Shown here piece after piece: positions 17,099-24,880 of a stretch of 64,000 nucleotides of DNA; the stretch's first letter is position 1; each line of letters begins with the position of its first letter. Origin of the DNA: Vibrio cortegadensis (lineage in GTDB: Bacteria; Pseudomonadota; Gammaproteobacteria; Enterobacterales; Vibrionaceae); contig NZ_AP025472.1 of NCBI RefSeq assembly GCF_024347395.1, positions 930,001 to 994,000 of the forward strand, in the 5' to 3' direction. Both the position numbers and the translations under genes were made by a program. Below the pieces are notes generated by a model. That model worked only from the letters and a program-made list of their open reading frames with translations. It did not search any database and was not told the DNA's origin.

Positions 17099-18007
17099 CC
17101 ATGTTAGCGATCCGACGGAGATCATCAGCCATAATGAGACTCCGAAAATTAGCGGTTTAGCACCTGCGGCTTTAAGCTTTTCAACTGAAATACTGCAACC
17201 AATCAAAAATAGGCAAACCACGAGTGCCTGTTTTGATAGTTGGAAAATCCCTTGATAAACCACATCAAATTGCGGCAAAGCGTCGCTGACAAAAATAGCA
17301 AGACAGTAGAAAACAATGAAAAATGGAATGGTGATTTTTTTCTGTTTATTGCTAAAAATGAGCGAGCTGATAAATGCGACAGGGATGATCCAGAGTGCGC
17401 GCGCAAGTTTTAAGGTAGTCGCGGTTGTCAGAGCCTCTTCACCATAGGCAGAAGCCGCGCCTACGACAGAAGAGGTATCGTGAATCGCAATCGCTGCCCA
17501 AGTTCCAAATGTATGCTGGCTTAACTCTAGAGCATGTCCAATGACAGGAAATAGAAATAGAGCAATAGAGTTCAATACGAAGACGGTTGCAAGGGCGATC
17601 CCAATTTGGTCATCGTCCGCTTTGATCGCTGGAGCGACGGCTGCGATCGCGCTACCCCCACAAATGGCGGTGCCAGCAGAGATAAGATAAGCGGTATGCT
17701 TTTTAAGTTGCATTTTTTTCGCCAGTATCCAGCCAACACTGAGAGTGGTGAGGATACTAGTGACAATCAAACCGATACCATCACTGGTAACGGACAGAGC
17801 TTGCTGAAAGTTAATCCCAAAGCCAAGCCCAATAATGGAGTAGGCCAGTAGCTTCTTGGTAATTTTAGCCACTGCAATCTCTTTTGGAACTAAACCCAAT
17901 GTGGCTAATAAAAAGCCAATGACTAACGCTGTCGGCGATGTGATATACGGGGTTAGGCAGATGATAATTGCCAGAAAAAAGGGAGCCTTTTGTTTAAAGT
18001 TAGTCAT
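17081..18007 (-). CDS. YeiH/UPF0324-family inner-membrane protein (putative sulfate exporter family)
   Basis: This 308-residue protein has about ten hydrophobic segments. It carries UPF0324 hallmarks: GFLLATLGLVPKEIA, AYSIIGLGFGINF, the AGTAICGGSAIAAVAPAI motif, AIHDTSSVVGAASAYG and CLFLIGCSISVEKLKAAG. The family is annotated as putative sulfate or other anion exporters; the substrate is unproven. It appears to be a single-gene unit on the minus strand, with its 3' end overlapping a microprotein gene. No linked LysR regulator is present, unlike E. coli yeiE-yeiH. Confidence 0.85.
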   Translation of the reverse strand: MTNFKQKAPFFLAIIICLTPYITSPTALVIGFLLATLGLVPKEIAVAKITKKLLAYSIIGLGFGINFQQALSVTSDGIGLIVTSILTTLSVGWILAKKMQLKKHTAYLISAGTAICGGSAIAAVAPAIKADDDQIGIALATVFVLNSIALFLFPVIGHALELSQHTFGTWAAIAIHDTSSVVGAASAYGEEALTTATTLKLARALWIIPVAFISSLIFSNKQKKITIPFFIVFYCLAIFVSDALPQFDVVYQGIFQLSKQALVVCLFLIGCSISVEKLKAAGAKPLIFGVSLWLMISVGSLTWLLLSR

Positions 18008-18098
18008 TGTGTTTTTCTAATATGGATGTGAGTGAGCATTCTACCGTTAAGCCGCTGGTAAGTAAGTCTAAATGTTTTGAACTCTTGTTCAGAAAAAC

Positions 18099-19973
18099 TT
18101 AACGCCAATCTCCTCTTAGCTCTGATACTTTTTCACGCATTAACTGTGTTGTCGCGAGCTTTGCCTCAACCGGTGTTCCCGCTTCAATTTCTAACTTTGA
18201 CCATAATCGGGTCGGTAGGCCTTTGCAGGCGGAACCTTTGTGTCGACTGAAGTAGCTTCCCCATAATCCTTTCAAACTCATTGGAATGACAGGAACAGGA
18301 GATCGTCTGATAATGATGTCCATCCCGCGCATAAAAGTGCCAATTTTGCCATCTGATGTCAGAGTGCCTTCTGGGAAAATACAGACTAAATGCCCCTCAG
18401 AGAGAGCTTGTTCAACATCGGTAAAAGCTTGTTTTATTGATGAACGATTTGTCGCGGAAATAGGTATGACCCCCGCTCTTTTTAAGAATCGTTTTAAAGG
18501 AGGAAGGTTTGCGTACTTCTCTTCCATCACAAATCGAATCAAACGCGGACAGACGGCACTGAGCAATAAGGCATCCATATAGCTTACGTGATTGCACACG
18601 ATGAGTGCGCCACCCTGTTCTGGAAGGTGGTGCAAATTTTTATGCTTAACGCGGTACATGGTGTGAGTGAGTACCCACATTAAAAAACGAACTAAAAATA
18701 TAGGGACTTGAAAACATAAATAAATGGTAACAAGTAGATTCAACACGGCGAGAACACTAAAAAGTTGCGGTATTGATAGCGATAGAACGGATAAGCAGAC
18801 AATACCAAGAATCGCACTGCCAACCATAAATAGAGAGTTATAGATGTTCAGAGCCGCAATCACTTGCGCCCTTTGAGTGACTTTTGCTCTTTGTTGCATT
18901 AGTGCATACAAGGGCACAATGAAGATGCCACCAGAGATCCCTAGAAACAGTAATGAGAAATAGAGCGGCCATAACGGTGCGTAACTAATGAATTCAGCAA
19001 AGTGGGTAAATTGAGGTAGTTCGCTTGGAATAGAGGTGGCCATTAAGAAGCCAAAGATTGAAATGCCGAGGCTACCAATAGGTACAATACCGATTTCGAT
19101 TCTATGTCCTGACAGTTTGTCGCAAGTCAGTGAGCCGATTGCGATACCAACAGAAAACAGAGCGAGCAGAAAGGAAACACTGCTTTCGGTACCTTGCAGG
19201 TAAATCTTGGTGAAATTTGGAAATTGAGTTAAATAAGACGCGCCAAGAAACCAGAACCAGCTGATTGCCATGATGGCTTGAAAAATCGTACGATCTTGCT
19301 TCGCAATACCTATGGTTTGCTTTGTTTGAGCAATAGGTCGCCATTTAAACTGAATATCAGGTGCTGAAGCGGGAGAGTGTGGAATAGAGCGACTAGCCAA
19401 GTAACCCATGAGAGCAAAGAAAATGACGCAGCCTGCTGCGATATATTTTGCATATTCAGCGGATGCGATAACACCAGCGCCAAGAGTTCCCAGTAAAATG
19501 GCGATAAACGTTCCCGTTTCAACCAAGGCATTGCCCGGGACGAGTTCTTTTGGCTTTAACTGTTGCGGTAATAATGCGTATTTAACGGGGCCAAAAAATG
19601 CAGATTGTGTTCCCATCAAAAATAGTAAGATCAATAGGATCGCATAGCTTTCAAAAATGAAGCCGATGGCTCCTAACGTCATGATTGCAATTTCAGCTAA
19701 CTTAACTTTACGGATAAACCATGACTTCTCATACTTATCCGCGAGAATCCCAGCGGAAGCCGAGAATAGGAAAAAGGGAAGAATGAAAAGGCCTGCCGCA
19801 AGATTGATGAATAAATGGCTGGAGACTGGAAGTGCTTCTTTGCTGGCAAATGCAACGAACAATAACAAGACATTTTTGAAGATGTTGTCGTTGAAAGCTC
19901 CGAAAAACTGCGTCACAAAATAGGGAAGAAATCTTCTTTGAGTTAACAGCGAAGACTGGCTGCTATGAGACAT
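18099..19973 (-). CDS. MFS transporter-acyltransferase fusion (LplT-like plus PlsC domain)
   Basis: This 624-residue two-domain membrane protein starts with an MFS module of about 12 segments (residues 10-410; RFLPYFVTQFFGAFNDNIFK is typical of LplT lysophospholipid flippases). A PlsC/LPLAT domain follows: CNHVSYMD near residue 461 is the NHx4D catalytic motif, and FPEGTLTSDGKIGTFMRG binds the glycerophosphate. It lacks the AMP-binding ligase domain of Aas. Likely role: import and re-acylation of lysophospholipids, or lysophosphatidate acylation. A TetR-family gene lies 15 bp upstream on the same strand. The exact acyl donor is unknown. Confidence 0.87.
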   Translation of the reverse strand: MSHSSQSSLLTQRRFLPYFVTQFFGAFNDNIFKNVLLLFVAFASKEALPVSSHLFINLAAGLFILPFFLFSASAGILADKYEKSWFIRKVKLAEIAIMTLGAIGFIFESYAILLILLFLMGTQSAFFGPVKYALLPQQLKPKELVPGNALVETGTFIAILLGTLGAGVIASAEYAKYIAAGCVIFFALMGYLASRSIPHSPASAPDIQFKWRPIAQTKQTIGIAKQDRTIFQAIMAISWFWFLGASYLTQFPNFTKIYLQGTESSVSFLLALFSVGIAIGSLTCDKLSGHRIEIGIVPIGSLGISIFGFLMATSIPSELPQFTHFAEFISYAPLWPLYFSLLFLGISGGIFIVPLYALMQQRAKVTQRAQVIAALNIYNSLFMVGSAILGIVCLSVLSLSIPQLFSVLAVLNLLVTIYLCFQVPIFLVRFLMWVLTHTMYRVKHKNLHHLPEQGGALIVCNHVSYMDALLLSAVCPRLIRFVMEEKYANLPPLKRFLKRAGVIPISATNRSSIKQAFTDVEQALSEGHLVCIFPEGTLTSDGKIGTFMRGMDIIIRRSPVPVIPMSLKGLWGSYFSRHKGSACKGLPTRLWSKLEIEAGTPVEAKLATTQLMREKVSELRGDWR

Positions 19974-19988
19974 TTTGTATCCTTTGAA

Positions 19989-20579
19989 TTACCAGTTCAT
20001 CAGGTAATTTGAGATTAGGTTATTAATAAGTTCTTTACCATCAATTGGTTCAGAGGAAAAGAATTTGTCATCAACACTGAGTAGTGTAATTCCGTGTACG
20101 CCAGACCATAGTACTCGACTTGCTTGTAGTACTTCTTGTTTTGAGCGAGAAGGCGCTAGCTCAGCAAGCAGCGACTCAAGCATTCCAGTCATATTATCAA
20201 TACGTTCAGCTTGCCATTCAGGTAGCTGATCACCATTCATATTATGTTGGAAAATTAACTGCCAGCGATAAGGGTGTTGCTGCGCAAAATCGTGATAGCA
20301 AAAGGCGAGCTCATAAAGTGCATCTTTAGAGTTGGTTGTTTTAGAGACAACAGTATTCGCTTGTTCGGATAGCTCATCTAGCGTTTGTGCAATGGCATGC
20401 AGCAGTAGTAGATTGTAGTTGCCAAACACATTGACTAAGGTGCTTGGAACATAGCCAATCATATTTGCTACTTTTCTTAAACTCAGCTCGTGATGCGTAT
20501 TTTCTTCTAAAAATGCTTTTACGGTATCTAACGTGAGGCTAACTAACTGTTCTCGGGTGTGATCGTTTCTACGTGCCAT
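19989..20579 (-). CDS. TetR-family transcriptional regulator
   Basis: This is a 196-residue protein with an N-terminal TetR helix-turn-helix (THHELSLRKVANMIGYVPSTLVNVFGN, about residues 31-57). The divergent ligand-binding C-terminal domain includes FFSSEPIDGKELINN. The start is ATG at 20579. It is immediately upstream of, and probably co-transcribed with, the MFS-PlsC gene, so it probably senses a lipid or acyl-CoA and controls that operon. A TGAAC-AAC-GTTCA palindrome lies 15 bp upstream. The ligand cannot be read from sequence. Confidence 0.88.
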   Translation of the reverse strand: MARRNDHTREQLVSLTLDTVKAFLEENTHHELSLRKVANMIGYVPSTLVNVFGNYNLLLLHAIAQTLDELSEQANTVVSKTTNSKDALYELAFCYHDFAQQHPYRWQLIFQHNMNGDQLPEWQAERIDNMTGMLESLLAELAPSRSKQEVLQASRVLWSGVHGITLLSVDDKFFSSEPIDGKELINNLISNYLMNW

Positions 20580-20594
20580 GATTAACTTCTTAAA

Positions 20595-20607
20595 TGAACA
20601 ACGTTCA
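20595..20607. promoter_or_regulatory. Candidate TetR-type operator
   Basis: TGAAC and GTTCA form a perfect inverted repeat around a 3-nt spacer, just upstream of the TetR gene start. The half-site resembles the TGAAC/GTTCA type used by some TetR lipid regulators such as DesT. Autoregulation is inferred from position. Confidence 0.45.
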
Positions 20608-20787
20608 ATATACTAGTCAGCTGTTGGATAGGCGTCAACAAGCACCCATGATTATCTTAATAAAAACGGTGTAATTTGTGTGGTGTCGCAATATTCTGAT
20701 ACATGTCCAGCATAGGTTGAATATTTCATTGTGTATAGTTAACGAGTATGATTGCGAGATAGGCAAGATAGAAACCTAAGGATAAAC

Positions 20788-21666
20788 ATGAAACGTTTTT
20801 TTTCGCTTGTAGCACTATTGATGGTATCAGTAGCTATAACGCCAATCGCTGAAGCTAAGAAATTTGGTGGTGGCAAGTCATTCGGTAAGAGCTTTAAAAC
20901 CGCTCCTGCTCCTAAACAACAAAATACGAATACGCTGAAGCAAGATCAAACGGGCAAAACCGCGGCTAAGAGTTCAAGTAAGAAAGGCTTGATGGGCGGT
21001 TTATTGGGTGGTCTGTTAGCTGGTGGCCTGTTGGCCGCTTTCTTTGGTGGTGCTTTTGAAGGGATCCAATTTATGGATATCCTGATCATGGGCTTGATTG
21101 CATTTGTCATCTTCAAACTTATGCGAGGTATGCTTGGTGCAAAGCAAGGCTCTATGAATCAGCATCAAAGGCAGGAAGCCTTCGGAGGCGCTCACTCTCA
21201 GAAGTTTGAACAGCAGCCGAACGTACATAATTTTGAACAAACTCAATCCAATGGTGGCGGTTTTGGAAATGTTGCGCAAAGTGATATCCCGCACAACTAC
21301 CCACCAGGTTTTGATCAAGTTGCATTTATCAATGGTTCTCGCGAGCACTACAGAACGTTACAGGGTGCATGGAATCATAATGAATTGCATACGATTGAAG
21401 AGTATGTATCAGCAAGCTTGTTTGAAGATCTTAAATCTGAGCGTGCAAAATTAGAAGGTGAGCAACATACAGACGTTATGTATGTAGACGCCGAGATTGT
21501 TCGTGCAGATTATGACTCATCTAAGGCTCAACTAAGTTTGCAATTTAGTGGCCGATACCGTGATGCTTCAGAAGGCATTGAAGAGAGCATCGAAGATGTT
21601 TGGCACTTAGAACGTGATTTAACAACATCGAATGCCCCTTGGCTTATTGTTGGTATCCAAGGCTAG
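20788..21666 (+). CDS. Tim44-like domain membrane protein
   Basis: This encodes 292 residues from ATG at 20788, with AAGGA 7 nt upstream; an upstream in-frame start at 20752 lacks an SD. It has an N-terminal signal or membrane segment (RFFSLVALLMVSVAITPIAEA) and a Lys/Gln-rich linker. A Gly-rich hydrophobic stretch (GLMGGLLGGLLAGGLLAAFFGG) and a second helix (FMDILIMGLIAFVIFKLMRG) follow. The C-terminal Tim44-like fold (about residues 170-292) ends in DVWHLERDLTTSNAPWLIVGIQ. Bacterial members are of unclear function; an envelope role is likely. Confidence 0.82.
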   Translation: MKRFFSLVALLMVSVAITPIAEAKKFGGGKSFGKSFKTAPAPKQQNTNTLKQDQTGKTAAKSSSKKGLMGGLLGGLLAGGLLAAFFGGAFEGIQFMDILIMGLIAFVIFKLMRGMLGAKQGSMNQHQRQEAFGGAHSQKFEQQPNVHNFEQTQSNGGGFGNVAQSDIPHNYPPGFDQVAFINGSREHYRTLQGAWNHNELHTIEEYVSASLFEDLKSERAKLEGEQHTDVMYVDAEIVRADYDSSKAQLSLQFSGRYRDASEGIEESIEDVWHLERDLTTSNAPWLIVGIQG

Positions 21667-21700
21667 GTGATATTGTAGCTCGACAACACAATCATTTAAG

Positions 21701-21731
21701 CGTCTAGCATGAATTTGCTAGGCGTTTTTTT
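21701..21731 (+). terminator. Intrinsic terminator of the Tim44-like gene
   Basis: A 9-bp stem with one G-T pair (CGTCTAGCA / TGCTAGGCG) is followed by TTTTTTT, 35 bp after the stop codon. Confidence 0.85.
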
Positions 21732-21920
21732 ATACCTGTGACTTTCCAATAAAATAGATTAGACATTCGACTTGTTGATTTTTTGTTAAATCTAACTTCC
21801 CTTTCAGCTAACTAACTGGTAATAATACTGGTAGATGCGCAAAAAGCGCACAGTTTATATTATAAAAAGTACCAAAATCACAACATCCTATTACTACGTT
21901 GCTTAAATCAAGGAGTTAAG

Positions 21921-22889
21921 ATGAAAGCAAATCAGATCATTGTTAGTGCATTCCTCGCTGGAGCTGCACTACTATCTTCGACCAACCTTTTAGCTAAAAC
22001 AGCGAAAGTCGCGGTATCACAAATTGTTGAACACCCAGCATTAGATGCAACACGCCAAGGCTTACTTGATGGATTAAAAGCCAAAGGTTATGAACAAGGT
22101 AAAAATTTAGAATTTGATTTTAAAACGGCTCAAGGAAACCCGGCAATTGCTGTTCAAATTGCACGGCAGTTCGTCGGTGAAAGCCCTGATGTTTTAGTGG
22201 GCATCGCGACTCCGACTGCTCAAGCTCTTGTCTCTGCCACTCGCTCGATACCTGTTGTGTTTACTGCGGTGACTGATCCTGTCGGTGCCAAATTGGTTAG
22301 AAAGTTAGAGAAACCAGGGAAAAACGTTACGGGTCTCTCTGATTTATCACCTGTTGAACAACACGTGGCATTAATCAAAGAGCTTATGCCTACAGTTAAA
22401 TCCATTGGCGTGGTTTACAACCCTGGTGAGGCAAATGCTGTCAGCTTGATGGAGCTGTTAAAAGCGAGTACTGATAAACATGGCATCGAACTGATTGAAG
22501 CGACAGCATTACGAAGTGCAGATGTGCAGTCGGCGACACAAGCTATTTCAGCTAAATCTGATGTGCTGTATGCACTGATTGATAATACAGTGGCAAGTGC
22601 GATAGAAGGGATGATTGTAGCTGCAAACCAAGCGAAAACACCTGTTTTTGGAGCCGCAACTTCTTATGTTGAACGCGGTGCTGTTGCGAGCTTAGGCTTT
22701 GATTATTACCAAATTGGTGTACAAACATCTGATTACGTCGTTGCTATTCTTGAAGGTCAAGATCCAGGTTCACTTGATGTGAAAGTGGCAAAAGGTTCTG
22801 ACTTAGTCATTAATGCAGGCGCGGCAAAAAAATTGGGTATGGTCATTCCTAATTCAGTCTTAGATCGAGCGACGAAAGTTCTAAAATAA
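21921..22889 (+). CDS. ABC transporter substrate-binding protein (TrpX/COG2984 type)
   Basis: This 322-residue secreted binding protein has a signal peptide in residues 1-25 (AFLAGAALLSSTNLLAK). Family motifs are VAVSQIVEHPALDATRQGLLDGL, PDVLVGIATPTAQALVSATR, PVVFTAVTDPVGAKLV and YNPGEANAVSL. SD AAGGAG precedes the ATG. Homologues in streptococci bind tryptophan and others bind unidentified small molecules; the ligand here is unknown. It is first gene of a three-gene importer with permease and ATPase directly downstream. A direct repeat ACTGGTA (21815 and 21827) and a small TGCGC/GCGCA hairpin lie upstream. Confidence 0.88.
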   Translation: MKANQIIVSAFLAGAALLSSTNLLAKTAKVAVSQIVEHPALDATRQGLLDGLKAKGYEQGKNLEFDFKTAQGNPAIAVQIARQFVGESPDVLVGIATPTAQALVSATRSIPVVFTAVTDPVGAKLVRKLEKPGKNVTGLSDLSPVEQHVALIKELMPTVKSIGVVYNPGEANAVSLMELLKASTDKHGIELIEATALRSADVQSATQAISAKSDVLYALIDNTVASAIEGMIVAANQAKTPVFGAATSYVERGAVASLGFDYYQIGVQTSDYVVAILEGQDPGSLDVKVAKGSDLVINAGAAKKLGMVIPNSVLDRATKVLK

Positions 22890-22941
22890 GGAGTTAAGCG
22901 TGGTGAATTATCGCCACGCTTAAAGCAGAAAAGGAGAATTT

Positions 22942-23886
22942 ATGTCTGCTTTTGCGTTTTTTGGCGCGATTGAAATAGGTCTTATCTATGGCCTAGTCGC
23001 GTTAGGTGTCTACCTAACATTTCGAGTTTTAGACTTCCCCGATTTAAGTGTCGATGGCAGTTTTCCTATGGGTGCTGCGGTTGCTGCTACTGCTATTGTG
23101 GCGGGAATTGATCCGTGGGTTGCGACGGGAATGGCGATCGTTGCAGGGTCAATGACGGGCTGGGTGACTGCCTTTTTGGCGATAAAGTGTGGAATTTTGC
23201 ATCTGCTCGCCTCTATTTTGACTATGATTGCAGCGTTTTCTATCAATATTAGGATCATGGGTCGCCCAAACATGGCTTTGCTTGGTGAGGATACAATTTT
23301 AACGCCTTTTGAAGCGATGGGAGATTCAATGTATGTCCGGCCATTAGTCGTTGGTGTTCTTGTCTTGTTTTCAGCTTGGTTTGTTATCCGATTGCTTAAT
23401 AGTGATTTTGGTTTAGGGCTAAGAGCGACAGGTGTGAACTCGCGAATGGTGTCAGCTCAGGGGGGAAGCACCTCGTTTTACACTTACTTTGGTTTAGCGC
23501 TATCGAATGGCTTCGTGGGTTTCGCGGGTGCGCTATTTGCTCAAACCAATAGCTTCGCTGATGTCACCTCTGGCGTAGGAACCATTGTTGTCGGTTTAGC
23601 GGCTGTGATTTTGGGGCAGACACTCATACCAAGTCGTAAGATTTGGATGGCTGTGGTTGCTGTTATTGTCGGTTCTGTTTTGTATCGTTTAGCCGTAGCT
23701 TTCGCGTTGAGTTCAGGAATGTTTGGTCTACAAGCATCAGATTTAAACTTAGTCACAGCTGTACTTGTTGCCGCGGCGCTGATTGCACCAAAAATGAAAG
23801 GGAAGCTGAAAGCAAAAAAGCTCAGTAAGCCGATAAAGATCGAGGCACGAACAGAGTCAAGTAAATCATCAGGGGAGGCGGTATGA
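22942..23886 (+). CDS. ABC transporter permease (TrpY type)
   Basis: This is a 314-residue inner-membrane permease with about nine hydrophobic segments. GLVALGVYLTFRVLDFPDLSVDGSFP at the N-terminus, GLRATGVNSRMVSAQGG and LVGLAAVILGQTLIPSRK-like segments are typical of the branched-chain amino acid permease-like (BPD_transp_2) family paired with COG2984 binding proteins. A strong AAGGAG precedes the ATG. The Lys-rich tail overlaps the ATPase gene by 4 nt. It forms the membrane channel of the importer. Confidence 0.88.
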   Translation: MSAFAFFGAIEIGLIYGLVALGVYLTFRVLDFPDLSVDGSFPMGAAVAATAIVAGIDPWVATGMAIVAGSMTGWVTAFLAIKCGILHLLASILTMIAAFSINIRIMGRPNMALLGEDTILTPFEAMGDSMYVRPLVVGVLVLFSAWFVIRLLNSDFGLGLRATGVNSRMVSAQGGSTSFYTYFGLALSNGFVGFAGALFAQTNSFADVTSGVGTIVVGLAAVILGQTLIPSRKIWMAVVAVIVGSVLYRLAVAFALSSGMFGLQASDLNLVTAVLVAAALIAPKMKGKLKAKKLSKPIKIEARTESSKSSGEAV

Positions 23887-24677
23887 TTCGTTTAGAAGAT
23901 ATTCAGGTCACGTTTAACCCTGGAACGATATTAGAAAACCGAGCGTTGAGAGGGGTTGACCTCGAAGTACCTGAGCATCAGTTCCTCACTGTGATTGGTT
24001 CGAATGGTGCGGGTAAATCGACCCTGCTAGGGGCGGTAACGGGTGAAACACCGATGATCGGAGGAAACGTTATCATTGATGAGTTAGACGTTACCCGAAA
24101 AACGGTCGACCAGAGAGCGACTCAATGTGCTCGTGTGTTTCAAGATCCTTTAGCGGGAACTTGTGGTGATCTCACCATTGAAGAGAATATGGCGCTCGCG
24201 TATATGCGAGGAAAGCGTCGAGGTTGGAATCTTTCTCTCTCTTCAAAGCGCCGTAAACTTTTTCAAGAGCGAATCAGTATTCTTGGTTTAGGTTTAGAAG
24301 ATCGTTTAGGCGATAACATTGGATTATTGTCTGGAGGGCAACGCCAGGCTGTTAGCTTGGTTATGGCGACTCTGTCAGATAGTAAGCTATTGTTGCTTGA
24401 TGAGCATACGGCGGCGCTCGACCCACGCATGGCTGCGTTTATTATTGATTTAACAAAGAAAATAGTTAAAGAATTTAATCTAACCGTCATGATGGTTACT
24501 CACTCAATGAAAGATGCATTGGCGTGCGGTGACCGTACGGTAATGCTTCATCAAGGCGAAATTGTGCTTGATGTTGCTGGTGAGCAACGTGCCAATATAC
24601 AAGTCCCCGATCTACTAGAGATGTTTACTAAAGTCCGAGGCGAAGAGTTGGCTGATGATAGCTTGTTGCTCAATTAG
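23883..24677 (+). CDS. ABC transporter ATP-binding protein (TrpZ type)
   Basis: This is a 264-residue nucleotide-binding subunit. Walker A IGSNGAGKSTLLGAV, Q-loop CARVFQDPLAGTCG, signature LLSGGQRQAVSL, Walker B LLLLDEHTAALDPR and the switch His in MMVTHSMKDAL are all intact. The start overlaps the permease stop (ATGA). The 3' end, including the stop codon, is the first copy of a degenerate 18-bp tandem array running downstream. Confidence 0.93.
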   Translation: MIRLEDIQVTFNPGTILENRALRGVDLEVPEHQFLTVIGSNGAGKSTLLGAVTGETPMIGGNVIIDELDVTRKTVDQRATQCARVFQDPLAGTCGDLTIEENMALAYMRGKRRGWNLSLSSKRRKLFQERISILGLGLEDRLGDNIGLLSGGQRQAVSLVMATLSDSKLLLLDEHTAALDPRMAAFIIDLTKKIVKEFNLTVMMVTHSMKDALACGDRTVMLHQGEIVLDVAGEQRANIQVPDLLEMFTKVRGEELADDSLLLN

Positions 24678-24733
24678 ATCTTATTGTTCAACCTAAAGCT
24701 TGTTACTCAACCAAAGCTTATTAATTAGTCAAA
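24661..24733. repeat. Degenerate 18-bp tandem array spanning the end of the ABC ATPase gene
   Basis: Four units align: GCTTGTTGCTCAATTAGA (last codons and stop of the gene), a divergent unit from 24679, GCTTGTTACTCAACCAAA, and GCTTATTAATTAGTCAAA. The first and third share 14 of 18 bases. It looks like old slippage duplication of the gene's 3' end. Confidence 0.65.
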
Positions 24734-24779
24734 GCTGATGTTATCGGCGCTACGCCCTCTAGCTCAGCCTACTAAATGT

Positions 24780-24835
24780 GATCCCCCTTTCAGTTTTTAA
24801 CGATTTTTGAAAACGAGAAGGGGGATTTTTCTTAT
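24780..24835 (+). terminator. Intrinsic terminator after the ABC transporter operon
   Basis: ATCCCCCTT and AAGGGGGAT form a 9-bp GC-rich stem around a long AT-rich loop, followed by TTTTTCTT. It separates the ABC operon from malZ. Confidence 0.8.
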
Positions 24836-24880
24836 CTGTACATGTTTTAAAATGGGAAAAAACAGACATGTGGGATGCTT

